Assembly: GCF_048128805.1 (NCBI RefSeq)
Contig: NC_136019.1
Coordinates: forward strand, 10,960,905-11,024,904
Direction: 5' to 3'
Source: Centroberyx gerrardi
Lineage: Eukaryota > Chordata > Actinopteri > Beryciformes > Berycidae
Length of the DNA: 64,000 nt
Shown here: in pieces, positions 18,423 to 30,212 of the stretch
How positions within the stretch are numbered: the stretch's first letter is position 1
Layout of the letters: every line of letters starts with the position of its first letter
The notes under the pieces: model-generated
What the model was told of the DNA's origin: nothing
What the model saw: only the letters and a program-made list of their open reading frames with translations
The model's database searches: none
Program-made: the position numbers and the translations under genes

Positions 18423-19042
18423 CATGACCAGAGACAGCACGCTACGTCACACATTTGGAATGCAGTGACGACTGCTGCTGCTGCTGCTGAAGGCCTGTGG
18501 CTAACTCAGGATCCATGAGAAAGTAGGTTAACGAAGCTAAAGCTAAAGAAAGTAGTTTCCGAATAACTTTCATTGTTCTTTGCTTATCTGAAGGAAGGTG
18601 TAGTTTGTATTTGCGTAGCGCATTTAGCGCGGTAGGTGTCGGGTATTGCTTCTTCGGTTGGAGGCTTGTTCAAGTAGCCCGGAGACAAGGCACGAGCTTA
18701 ACCCGAGTCGCAGTTCAAAACAGGCTATCAAACAAGTAAACAAACATATCATTAAAGTTAATTATTGCAATTAAGCCTTCGTTATATATTATTTAAGTCT
18801 CCGGAGTGGTATATTTTGCATAGTTATGACGCAGAGAAGAACAGTTTTAGACGAGAAACGAGGCAGATATGACATAGGTTTCCTATTCATTCCTATGAGA
18901 CATGAATGTTTGTTCGCTTATGGTAAAACTAGCGGTTTTCTGTGCGGAAATCTACCAAAAAAGCGACAGTTTTACGGGTAGTGAGCCAATACAACGTGCA
19001 GTATTCCGCTTCACCGTTTTGGTACTGTTTTTTGATTTGTAG

Positions 19043-19089
19043 ATGAGACCGAAGGGAAGAAGAGAGGCACTATAGAAGAACTGTTAAAG
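19043..19089 (+). other. trip6: Candidate 5' non-coding exon of trip6
   Basis: A pyrimidine-rich acceptor (ttttttgatttgtag) and a donor (aaag|gtagga) bracket 47 bp with a short upstream ATG frame ending in a stop. The first recognised trip6 coding exon starts at an acceptor, so at least one leader exon must exist upstream. That this is the one is a guess. Confidence 0.25.
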
Positions 19090-20598
19090 GTAGGAAATGC
19101 TAATAGTTGGCTAATATCGATTTACGCCGCTGTTTCTGGATATGGTTTTATCATATTTTACGTGAGCCATATTGTCTTCCTGCATTTTCTACAATATAAC
19201 AGCAAAATAATCGTTATAACCCAACTACAATGTGTCACTGTGTTAAGCCAGCCAAAAATATCCAGAGTAGGCCAGAAGTTAGCCCATTTCCCTTCAAAAT
19301 AAAAGTGTAAAAACAATAATTAGCGGGGCGTATGGAACAAACAAAGTTGTGTAATGCTGTGAAATGGGTATTTAGGGGGGGAAATACAAATATGTTCATT
19401 TTCTAATAATTATTTTGGCAATGAATTCTTTTATTTTTACTCAAAACCAACCGTTGAGACATTTTATTTTGAAGAGAATATACCGGATGTTCTGTGTTTT
19501 TTCTGGCTGGCTTGACACTTGTCACGGTTACCAACTTTGACAGTTGCTTCGCGTTGTCTTCGTTCACGAAGAAGCACAAGCGAGCTAAACAATTGACAAA
19601 TACGTGAGCTTTTGTATCGCAAACCACATAAAATCCAGCAAGTAACTTTAATCACAGAATGATAAAGCCGTTGTGATTAATTTCCTGGCCCGTCAATCCT
19701 CGGATTTGAGTGTGTGCTCAGCCGGATTTAGAAAGGGGTTTAAATCAGGTCGATAGTGGGGCAGTCACTCTGTTTTTCTGCATGGTCACTGAATAATGCA
19801 AATCACACCCATGTTGATACTGTATGGGTCTAATGGTAACTACAAAAACCCATGACCAGATCCCTGGGAAGACTTTAAAAGATAAAAAGAAAGTGCAACT
19901 AAATCCAGTGCTGAAGCATTGTATTCCTGTGGGCTACATCATCCTCTCTCCCAACGTTATAATCTTCTTACCAACAAGGGCATTATTCCAGCCCCAGATG
20001 CACATGCAATCAATTTGAGTGGGCTATCAATTTCACTACTTTGAGAATGAATTGCTGTAGTTTCTCCCAGTGTTATAGACCCGAATAAGATATTACCCTT
20101 CACACACTGGCTCTCCAAAAAGAGTAAAAAAAGTGACTTGAGAATGAAAAGTGGCATATGCTTGCTTCCTATGCCTGTGGATTGACTATGCCTGAGACTT
20201 TAACCTCTTTGCTTGCTTTCTTTATTGTTGCCATTGTCCATGTTAGGTCCATTGTGACACTTGTGAATAAAATGCACTTAAATATATTAGATTTCTTTTT
20301 AAATTGATTACATTTTTCCCTAAAGAAGACCAGCATCTTAATGGTAGGAGTGCCTCAAGAGGCAATCAACACTTTGTCAGCTCAGCTGTGTGCTCCCGTG
20401 TTGTTATTTATCCCTAAGAGGATACATAATATATTGTTATGAGCCAGGTGCTCATGTATGTACAGACACATATAATTACACAACATTTCCTGTCTTGTTT
20501 TTGTTCCAGCTTCATTTGGAAATCATTGATACTAGTGTGTAAACAGCCAAAGACAATAACCATTGTGGTGGATAATAGCCGAGGGTAACCATGGAGGC

Positions 20599-20603
<5 letters not shown>

Positions 20604-20649
<46 letters not shown>
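20604..20649. repeat. (GT)n microsatellite
   Basis: A perfect GT run of about 46 bp upstream of the first trip6 coding exon. Confidence 0.9.
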
Positions 20650-21079
20650 GGAGATGTTTTGGAGGAGTGTTTGTGTCTCGAAGCACACAAAGCACACACT
20701 CACACGTTTTGGGGCAATGTGCAAGCCTGCTGGAAATCCCCATGACTTTCAGAATGGTTGCTCTCTTCCTGCTCCTAGCCGATTGAAGCCTATTGTTAAG
20801 TCCATGTGCCTCAGTTGCCATAGGAAACAAAGGATGAAGCATCTCTTGGTTTCCATTGGTTACCTACGACATAAATACGCACAGCAGCTGCAGCTATGCT
20901 CTTGAAATTTGGGTGAAAGCTGAAACATAATTCTGTACATTCACTAATCTGTCAAAGCAAAGTCAATATGTGTCACATTGGATTGCATTTAGGGTTTCCC
21001 TGTACTCAGATGGAGGAAAAGTACTTGAGAGAAAATCAGATGTATCATACAGTCATCATACAAGATTTAACTTAATTTT

Positions 21080-21350
21080 TCAAAACTCAGTTGCAAAGCA
21101 CTTTACAAAGGAGTGAAAAAGAATAGAAAAAAATGATGAAATCGACCTCAAATGCAATCAAAGGATGCTATAAAATGTAAAATCAAGGCAAGAAACATAA
21201 AAGTAAACCACAAAAGGGAGGACAAAAACAATTAGTAAAAGATCATTACATATAAGCAAGTCTATAAAAATATCAAAATTTAAAAGATGATACAGATATA
21301 TCCAGTCTACACTCTTCAGGCCGGTTGTGCCAAAGACTAGGCACAACATC
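21080..21350. repeat. Dispersed repeat fragment (retroelement-like)
   Basis: Begins with a motif like gcaaagcactttacaaagg and runs into an A-rich stretch. This form is typical of an interspersed repeat common in teleost introns. A second likely member is at 29555-29880. The family name is unresolved. Confidence 0.35.
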
Positions 21351-21447
21351 ATTTCATAATTTCTACTCTAACAAAGTCTGTCTGAATAACTAAGATAAAT
21401 CATAACAGAATAATTTTCCTTTGTCACTGTGGCCTCAGAAGCCTGCT

Positions 21448-24400
21448 ATGTCCGGTCCCACCTGGCTGCCACCGAGGACTCTGGATAGCCCAGAGCGAGC
21501 CGTCCCCCAGATGTCCCACTCCGGAGGCCCAGCCATCTACAGAGCCCCCAACAAGAAGGGCCCGTCTGACCCCCGACCGAAATATAGCCTCTACGACCAG
21601 AACGGAGGCGGAGGGGCGGGAGGAGGAGGAGGGATGGCCAACAGGTACATGGCTACTGGACCCACAGGTAAGACCATGCCGTTAGTCACAGACTGGAATC
21701 AACAGCAGGGGTCATTTAAAGGAAAAATCCACCCTCGGATACTCTTGCACTGTTGTAATTCACGTTTGTGATTTATTCACTTTCCCTCAACCTGCCTTGT
21801 CTACTTCTACTTCTACTTCAGCTATGGTTTGCCTACATTTCCCAGAATGACATTCAACAACCCCCAAACAACGGGTGTGAACTTGATGCTTTCAATCAAA
21901 GGTCTTTTATCAGTCAAAGGCTTTTTTTTAATCAGTGCTTAAATGTTTTAGGGTGGATTTTCGCTTTACATCATGTCCATTCTCTGCCTCCTCCTTATTG
22001 AAGGCACATTTGAATAGATTAGATCGTTTGAAGGAAAGACTTTCCTTCTGATGATGTCCATTTTAGAATTATTCAGTCTGATTCAGAGACTAAGATGTTG
22101 AATCATCTTGGTCTCTGAATCAGACTGAGTCTTGTACAAACAGTTTTGATGTCTGTTCTCCCAACGCAAGGTGGGCCAATGCATCATCCCTCTAGCGACC
22201 ACTATTACTCCCCTCCCCATGGGTCCAAAGAGGAACGCAACTGGAGTCCTCACATGGACAGTTATGAGCTGATGGTAGGTGAATACTGTGTAGTTTGGCT
22301 TGTGATAGAATGAGAGTGATATAATTTGAGGCTGTTTGACATGCTTACATTTAGATCAATAGCTGTGATAATTTTTTATATATTGTAATCAAATCTACAA
22401 AATGTCATCGGCCAAAATTATATGGAAACACTGGGAAGTGATCACTACATCTGATTGAAATGTTTTAAGAGAAAGTACACAGTGCTTATGTACTAATGTG
22501 TTTCTGATTCTGTTCTGCTGTTAGCACCGTGGCCCTGAAAAGCCAGTGGGCCATCACTCCAACATCGATGCTGATATTGACTCGCTCACCTGCATGCTAG
22601 CTGATCTGGACAGCCACCATGACTCCAGCACACAGGTATGGCAATAGGTTCACTGATGAGTTTTATTAAAGCTAAATGGAAGTATTTTCTTGATTTGAAT
22701 ATTGGTAAATGATATTCACTTCATACTCTGTGTGCAAAATGTGCCATCAGAATTTAATTTGATCAACTTTCTCCCTCCCCACAGCTGTATGACAATGTGC
22801 CTTACAACAAATACCTCGCAGCGGAGCACTACAAGCCTGTATCCCAGAGTGGAGGGCCTCCCCAGGGTCGGCCATCCATGGGCTACCCCCCTCATCCCCA
22901 GAGCCAATACCACCCAGCGCCCCCCTACCCCAGCGAGCACCAGGCCCCTCAGTATGCCCCCTCCCACCAGCAGGACTACTACTCCTCCTCCTCCGCCCCT
23001 AAACCCTACCCTCAGCCTGTCCCAGCCTCCTACACCACCGCCTCCACTCCCACTGGGCCCAGGTTCAGCGTCCAGGTGAAGACAGCCCAGCCCGTCACCT
23101 ACTCTCAGACTGGGAGGCAGGCAGAACAGGCCTACACCCCGCCCCCTCCCCGCCAGCACGCGTCACGCCCCCCACCCCAGACTCAGACGGGCCCGCAGGG
23201 CTGGTACCCTCCGCATCCCAGCTCCCAAGCTCAGGAGATGCACTCTGAGGCAGTGTACAAGGGGGGTGGCTCAGGGTCTGGAGGAAGAGCCAGCCAGGGT
23301 CCCGTGTCCAAGAGGGGGCTGGAAAATAATCAAGCAGGGCCAGGACAGAGTGCTGCTTATCAACCTAGCAAGGTAGGAGGACACATCTGCATCTTTGTAA
23401 GGCTACTTGGTGGACTACGTCTTAAGAATTAAATGTGAGCTTTAAATGAATTGAACGCATTGTGGAAAGTGATAGTGAGTAAGAATTTGGATGATACATC
23501 AACAGCTTAATGAATTCTGCATGTTACACTAGTTCCCAGTAGAGGTTGTACCAGCACTTGCCTGCCCTTGACCCATATACAGTATATACATCTTCATTCC
23601 TCCAGCAGGGGGCAGCGACACCTCGGCCTGAAGAGGAGCTGGATCGACTCACCAAGAAGTTGGTGTACGATATGAACCACCCCCCTACAGAGGAATATTT
23701 TGGTACAGTCCTTATTGATGGCATTGATCAGTTAATTATTAAAGTCCCCATGAAATGAACTCCCATTACTTTTACTTCCTGGAAAACAGAGTATCTTTAA
23801 TGGTGACCCAACCAATAAAACCATCACATTTCCCATCAGAACGATCCCATCAAATAAAATTGGCTTTCTCTCCTTGACTGATATTCCACTGCTTTACATT
23901 TTTTAATGATCCCTCCCCACATAATGCCCCACACCAACATCCTGTTTCAACAGAAAATACATCAAATCGGAAGGAAGGAAGTAAAGATGCCGTTTCATGG
24001 GGTCTTTAATTAATCAGTTAATCAGACACTACAAAACCTGCATTTTGGCATTTTAAAATATAATAGACTTGGCTATGTAACATTCTGACTTGCTGCTTCC
24101 CTTTTAATATTTCCACAAAGTAGTTCACATTTCCCCCCTTCCCCTCTCAGGTCGCTGTGCCCGTTGTGGCGACAACGTGCTTGGCGATGGCAGCGGCTGT
24201 ATCGCCATGGAGCAGGTGTTCCATGTGGAGTGTTTCACTTGCATCACCTGCCACGCCCGTCTGCGAGGCCAACCCTTCTACGCCCTGGACAAGAAGAGCT
24301 ACTGCGAGAGCTGTTACATTGTAAGTGAAGGAACTACAGGAGTGGACTGGGTCCTGGGACAGAGACCAGGATGTATCCCTTTCACTTATCTTTCTCTTGT

Positions 24401-26549
24401 CTTTGAGATAAAATGCTGTATTAGCTTACTATTCGTCAAGTTTAGGGAGGCAGAGTGACCTAGTGGTTAAAGAAAGTGTCCTGTAACTGAAAGATCTCAT
24501 CAACAGTCATGTGTCTTTTAAAAGTGTCCTTAAGCAAGACACTGAACCCATACCTGCTCATTCATTCAGCCAAAGTCTTTTATCTCTCAGGATTTTTGTA
24601 TTTCAAGATTTCCTCTTGAACATTCATATGTATTGTGCTTTCTCTTACGGTGTTGCTCTATCCTTTGTTTGCCTCTTTCTTGTTAGAGTACTCTAGAGCG
24701 CTGTTCCAAGTGCTCCAAGCCCATCCTGGACCGGATCCTGCGGGCCATGGGCAAGGCCTACCACCCTCGCTGCTTCACATGTGTGGTGTGTAACTGCTGC
24801 CTGGACGGGGTGCCCTTCACCGTGGACGCCACTTCTCAGATCCACTGCATAGACGACTTTCATAGGTACATACACACTCTACACACCATGTTTTAAAGCC
24901 ATATCATGCTGTTGGGACAAGCTAAACTCTGTTATGCGATGTTAGGCCTGCCCAGATGACTGTTTTAACCATATAAAGATTTATATCATAAAGAGATGGT
25001 GGCGCTCTCTGGCATTAACTGTCAATCCTGGTGCTTGTTGCTCCTGACAGGAAGTTTGCCCCTCGCTGCTCGGTGTGCGGCCAGGCCATCATGCCAGAAC
25101 CGGGCCAGGAGGAGACGGTCAGGATAGTGGCTCTGGACCGCAGCTTCCACGTCAACTGCTACGTCTGTGAGGTTAGTCAACCTTTTTTTTTCCAGTTAAA
25201 CCTTACAGGGAATAAATAAGAACAGTTTCGCCAAAAAGTAGTGGCTGAGACATTTGTTTGAACATGCTATGTTCAACTTTGATTGAAGAGTAAGGGACTC
25301 TGGGTTGACTCCCTGCTGCTGAATAGCCAGTTTAATGTTTGGCGTCCCGCAGCTCAGTGTTTGTCAAACTGCAGGACACACAAAGAGATTTGGAGAGAGG
25401 TAATGTCAGTGCTTCTTAGACATTTTATGATCACTGTTAAATATTAATCTTACAAATGATAAACAAAATTCAAAAAATTCCCTTAAAAGGGGAGCATGGC
25501 GTTACATATATTTGAACCACTGCCATATGTTATTTATGAGGCTTATTGTGGAGTGTAAAAAAAATATTATATGAACACCATTGTGCAATTTCTTTTCACA
25601 AATATAATTTTTTTTAGATAGCCATATATGGATAGATCAGTAAATCAATTAATAAATCTAGGAAATCAAATTGTCTGTCTATTATATCTATCTGACTACT
25701 TTTGGTGTTAAATAGACCATAATAGTTTTGATTATGGCCTTGCGTATTGTGGAGTGCAATGAGCCAAAGTTGTCACTTGCATTTTACCAGTCACTAGAAA
25801 ACGCAGAATCATAACAATCATAATTTTTGCAGTGAACCTAATTCCACACTGCACTTCATGTTATTGCAGATCTAATTAAATCAGTAACAAAGTGCCCTCA
25901 GTCCCTCATGATCAAGGCTGAACGGTTTTATTAGCCACCTACTGGCATCACCCAGTTGAGTTAAAGCTGCAGTTGGTAACTTTTATGGATTGACATTTAT
26001 TTAGCAGTAATAAAAATAAATCGCCATGCTTGGTGGCCAGAGACGAGCAGGATAATATGTCAGAATCTCAGAAACAGCAGTAGCCTCATTCCTCTGCTAT
26101 TCTCGTTTCAAAGTTAAAATGTGTGGAAACCCATCCGACCAATGAGGAGAAGTCTGAGGCAGAGGGCGTGACTCTGTCTCTGTCATTCCTCCTAAACTTA
26201 CCTACAGCAGCTTTAAGGGACCTCTAAACTCTCTTAAATAAATATAGGTGTTAAGAGTATTCATACATCATCACTTTAATCAAGACCAAGTTCACACTCA
26301 GAGCGGCTTTATACATAACTGTAGGAGCCCAGAATATGCTGGATTTGTGAAATTTGCATCAAATGAGTCCATGCGAGAGGGTGAAGTTGAGGTGACTGAA
26401 GTGTGTGTGTCTCTCAGGAATGTGGCCTCCTGCTGTCCTCAGAAGGGGAGGGCCGTGGCTGCTACCCGCTGGACGGTCACATCTTATGTAAGAGCTGCAG
26501 CGCTCGCCGCATCCAGGACCTCTCTGCCAAAATCTCCACTGACTGCTAA
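21448..26549 (+). CDS. trip6: Thyroid receptor-interacting protein 6 (zyxin-family LIM protein)
   Basis: Nine coding exons (21448-21667, 22171-22274, 22525-22635, 22785-23372, 23606-23702, 24151-24320, 24687-24865, 25051-25171, 26418-26549) join in frame to about 573 residues. The start MSGPTWLPP is the TRIP6 N-terminus. A proline-rich region (to about 340) contains a leucine-rich [11 protein letters not shown] motif and [11 protein letters not shown]. Then come [19 protein letters not shown] and three LIM domains (about 376-432, 435-493, 495-560) with paired CxxC zinc ligands. The tail STDC matches the PDZ-binding end of TRIP6. The protein acts at focal adhesions and in the nucleus as a scaffold and co-regulator. 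The first coding exon begins at an acceptor, so leader exons lie upstream. The fifth exon could begin at 23606 or a few bases later without changing frame. Confidence 0.93.
22075..22126. repeat. Near-perfect 23-bp hairpin in a trip6 intron
   Basis: The left arm begins AGTCTGATTCAGAGAC and continues TAAGATG. The right arm is its reverse complement with one mismatch, and the loop is 6 bases (ttgaat). Confidence 0.8.
23739..24009. mobile_element. Small inverted-repeat element in a trip6 intron
   Basis: The left end is ttaaagtccccatgaaa; the right end is the complement, tttcatggggtctttaa. TTAA-containing flanks lie on both sides. It is 271 bp, non-coding, between the exon ending at 23702 and LIM1. 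Confidence 0.6.
24440..24570 (+). mobile_element. tRNA-derived SINE fragment in a trip6 intron
   Basis: The head contains tgacctagtggttaaaga, which resembles a tRNA A-box in fish SINEs. It is followed by aagtgtccttaagcaagac and actgaaccc, the typical body of a widespread teleost SINE. The B-box is degraded. The family call is from memory. Confidence 0.6.
25975..26212. mobile_element. TTAA-flanked MITE in the last trip6 intron
   Basis: The inverted ends are agctgcagttggtaa and ttacctacagcagct, with TTAA on both sides (25971-25974 and 26213-26216). It is 238 bp. The outermost bases agctgca are shared with the elements at 9860 and 53278, but the interiors differ. Confidence 0.7.
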
Positions 26550-29225
26550 CACACCTTTCCTGTCCCGCCCAGCCCCTTCAGTACTCTCGCCATCCCAGCA
26601 TGGAGTTTGGTGCTGGTAATCTCAAAATCAAAACATAAATCCGTTGTGAGTGAGTATATTATGGATTATTGAGCTCAGCAATCAAGGGTAACATTTTTAT
26701 GCCTCTCCTTATTTCTGTCTTGTGCATCGTTTTCTTTTTTTTGGCTTTCTTGCCCACCATCATCAGACTTTCTTGCTCTAACCATGAATTGACATAAAAA
26801 ATTGCAATGGTTCCCTCTGGCGGTGTGCAAGTACAATTTCATTTGCAGAGGTGCATTCTCTCTACATGTTACTGTTAAATTCAAAAGATAAAACCTTGTG
26901 CTAGAGGGACCACCACTCCAGTTTCCTTTCCTTTTTTTTGGTACACAGTTACCCTATTCTTCATGTTTAGTCTGGTATTAGTACTACAGTGGCCCGGACC
27001 TGCAGGCAGCTAGGGCTCCACTTACCATTAATTCACACCGGCACTGCTTAACTGGCACATTATCATGTATGAATTGTATTCTCTTTATTAAAAACAATGA
27101 ATATATGGAAGGACATTAGTGATGTAGACTTGGAAGAGCATGCGGTAAGGGAGGTAGAAGGATAATTAAGGTCATAACCTCCCTCTGTGGAGTGACCAGT
27201 CTAAATGATGGGACTGGTATATTTGGAAAACACTACACTTCAAAGTGCTGAACTGCCTCAAAACAAGCATTTTAAAAGCACATAATGCAATGACAACTGT
27301 GACTGTACATAACAGGCTGTTTTGGTTAGAGAATGAAACCGTAATGTTGGAAAGCATGTAGATTTAGTGCAGTGACGTTTTTGCAGTGAAATAGCCTCAA
27401 AGGACAAGAAATGTAGACCGAAGGAATGTGTAGTAAACTTGACAACCCAGAAGTTGTTTTTTTTTTGCTCTTACTGAATACTTGTACAATGTTCGCTAGT
27501 ACAAGTTTGACAGCTACAATCACCCCCTTTCAACATTCAACCATCACATTATGTTGACTAGTCATTAAATCAAAAAGGATGTTTGCTTTTTTTTTTAAAC
27601 CAGCCAAATCATCCATGAAACATTTGTTTTTCAAGGCAACACAATGCGCTTTTTTTTTGTTGTTTTTTTATATTTGTTGTTGGTTGATACTTGACTGTTA
27701 CATTGAAGATGAAGGTGCAATGAAGTCAAATGCTTTCCACTGTCTAAAGGAAAAACAGGGTGTTCGACTGTCACTTAGCGGCCATGAAAACATCCTATTG
27801 TGTAAACTTCTGCAACATATATGCACAATTTGGGGGAAAAGTGACACCTATACTCTTACAAAATTACTGATAGTGCAAAAATAAACCAAATTTTAGTCCT
27901 TTAGTCCTGATTTTTACTTTTACAGACTGGATATTCTAGATATTGAATGTTGAATTTAAGGTGATGGACTTTTCCCCCAAAATGGATATATAGTGTTTGG
28001 GAGCAGAACTCTTCAGTTGTGGACTTTGTGTGTTGTGTTCATCCTTGCACTCATGTTGGCCAATTTAGTCATATATTCTGAGACTTTGGAACTACAGTAT
28101 TTATATTAAGTTTGGGTTGTGTTTAACCTCTTGTCTTTCCGTCCTAATTTTGTATGTAACTGCAAGGGCTAGAAATTTTGAAGCCTTACCTCAAGGACGT
28201 CTGATGATAATCCTTAGAAACTAAATCTGTCTGTGAAGGGTTGTCTGTGTTTTTGTTACAGAACTTGATCATGCTAAAATGGTTCATCAGCTCACCCGTT
28301 TTTCCAGGCGAGCTGCATTTTTCACCTTTTTGTTAATTTATTTCATCCCATTATGTATATCAACATTAACCTGCTTTTTATCATCTAGGTAGTTATTTCA
28401 TTAATGTTCATCAGTGTCATTTTAAACGTCATAACCATGCCAATTCTGTGTCATAGAAATATTACTCCTTGAACTTTCCGTTTTGTGCTGTTGTACAGTT
28501 CCCCCACTTAGTCATCGAACCTCGACGGCGAACAGTTCATGTAAAGTTTGAAATGCTGTGAATGCAAACTGTTCGGCAGATGTAAGCCCTCGGTACTGCA
28601 GCAGACCTCTGTCCACCGATGAATTCACACTTGAGAAGGAGGCCGTTCTGTACTGAATAAACAGCTGGTTGAATTAGAAATGCAGTAGACCCTGTGTAGC
28701 GGAGTGAGTGGGAGCGCATGTGAACTCATGGGTGGATTTTCTCCTAATGCAGGTTGTAGTAATATAATTGATAATTAAAATGTCTGTTTTTTTTCAGCAA
28801 GTTCATTGGTGTGTTTGTGTACTTTTTGAAGAAAAACCAGTATGTTCAACGCTTGATGTGAAAGAAGAGAAACAACATAAGCTTTAAATCAGTAGACAGT
28901 TTTACTTTTGACAGCGTACATCCCTGCTTAACCCTGTGACAGCCTTATTCTGCCACTCATATTTACACCAAAATCTTAAGACATACAACCTTGTCATTGT
29001 TTACAATCACATGTATGCTTGGCATCCTAAATAAGCCAGTAAACATGTAAAAGTGAGCAGATACGGATGAGTAACTTATCCCATCAACTCAAGCAGTAGC
29101 ATTTTAAACAAAAACTAACATTTAACACCTTCAAGAAGAATGATGTACAACACAAGATAACAATATAGAGAGTCTTTCAATATTTTGGACATAAAAATAC
29201 TCCAGCAGCACAGAGAGCTCCTGTG
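26550..29225. other. trip6 3' region and convergent gap to somatostatin
   Basis: No coding exon is recognisable. The trip6 transcript (plus) and the somatostatin transcript (minus) converge here. Polyadenylation hexamers for the plus strand occur at 27087 (ATTAAA) and 28656 (AATAAA), so a long trip6 3' untranslated region is possible. The sequence is AT-rich without obvious repeats. Confidence 0.45.
28656..28661 (+). terminator. trip6: Candidate distal polyadenylation signal of trip6
   Basis: Canonical AATAAA about 2.1 kb past the trip6 stop codon. A weaker ATTAAA lies at 27087. Confidence 0.35.
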
Positions 29226-30212
29226 CTAACACGAGGTGAACGTCTTCCAGAAGAAGTTGCGGCAGCCGGCCTTGCGCTCTCTCTGGGAGAGGGGAAGGTG
29301 CCGCCGCACCACCGCCTCCCTGATCCCCGACTCCTCCTCCTCCTCCAACTCGGGCAGCACCTCGTTTTCCCTCGCAGCAACCAGGTCAGACACAAACTTC
29401 AGGAGGAGCAAGTGGGTGAGATCCTAGAGAGAGAAGTGCAGGAGGGGGACGTAAAAACATCTCAAACATCAGTTGCAAGGGAAGTTGTTCCTCCCAAAAG
29501 AATAATAATATATCTAATACAACACAAATGTGCATTGGCCTACTTTATGTATATAAAACCAAGGGCGCAAAGTGCTTCACAATAAAAACTAGAATTAAAA
29601 ACACATATCACATAGACAAAAACACAATACCAGATACAAATTTAACAACATAACAGCAAAAATAACAGCTTCAAGAGCCGTTGAAAGCAAGGGAATAAAA
29701 ATAAGTCTTAAAATGTTTTTTAAAAATGATCAGTGAGTGAGATAATCTGATATCAGGCAGTAGACTGTTATGCAAATGCACGGTCCCACTTCAGTTTAAG
29801 CCTGGCCCTTGGGACACCAGCAGCCTTTGGTTAGAGGACCTAGGTGACCTCATGTTATTATAGGGAGACCGACAATTCTGAAATATATTCAGAATTGTTG
29901 TCATATTCCCTTGCTGACTAGGCTTAATCTCAAAATCATTGAACCATACATATACAACATGATTTATATATCACAACAACTGCATAGTCCTGATGGGCAC
30001 TTCCTGATCTCAGCCGTATGAAGCCGTCCCACCATGACCACTAGTTGAGTTGTTTAAAATGTGAATGTGAATGAGCCACCCACCTTGTCCTTGGCGAGGT
30101 CTGCTCTCAGCATCTCTGTCAGCATGTCTCTGCGTGGCGCGCCGCTGACCCTGACCAGCAGCACAGAGGACAACAGAGCCACCAGCAGGACCTGCAACTG
30201 GGAGCGAAGCAT
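29226..30212 (-). CDS. Preprosomatostatin with Arg4 somatostatin-14
   Basis: Two exons on the minus strand (30212-30084 and 29423-29226) join in phase 0 to 108 residues. The start [14 protein letters not shown] opens a signal peptide that likely ends after VSG24. The propeptide [19 protein letters not shown] continues into an acidic EEEEE stretch. The basic RERK at 91-94 is the classical prohormone cleavage site. The final 14 residues, [14 protein letters not shown], are somatostatin-14 except for Arg in place of Lys at position 4; both cysteines and the FWKT core are intact. Somatostatins are secreted peptides that inhibit hormone release through SSTR receptors. A single intron in the propeptide is the usual family structure. 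Which teleost paralogue this is (sst1 to sst6, or cortistatin-type) I cannot settle by eye, so no symbol is given. Confidence 0.93.
29555..29880. repeat. Dispersed repeat in the somatostatin intron
   Basis: It contains gcaaagtgcttcacaataaaa, then A-rich sequence, then gggacaccagcagcctttgg and agaggacctaggtgacc. These recur in a dispersed teleost repeat as I remember it. It is probably related to 21080-21350. Confidence 0.4.

Larger units (their letters stand above)
14094..21447. other. Stretch between bcl6b and trip6 coding parts
   Basis: No protein exon is recognisable. It should hold the bcl6b 5' leader and promoter (14.98-15.05 kb) and the trip6 promoter and leader (about 18.5-19.1 kb). 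Also present are a G-rich block at about 16018-16058, a GATA run at about 17.8 kb, CA/GT runs, and a dispersed-repeat fragment at 21080-21350. Confidence 0.45.

Noticed and set aside
22716-23159. A 147-codon minus-strand glycine-rich frame
   Set aside because: It is the antisense of the proline-rich trip6 exon; strand bias of codons and splice sites favour trip6.
24440-24570. A functional tRNA gene
   Set aside because: Only the A-box-like part is preserved, the B-box is degraded, and the body continues into SINE sequence.
29223-29585. A plus-strand frame of 120 codons opposite the hormone exon
   Set aside because: It is the antisense shadow of the somatostatin exon; the minus strand gives a complete hormone precursor with correct splicing.
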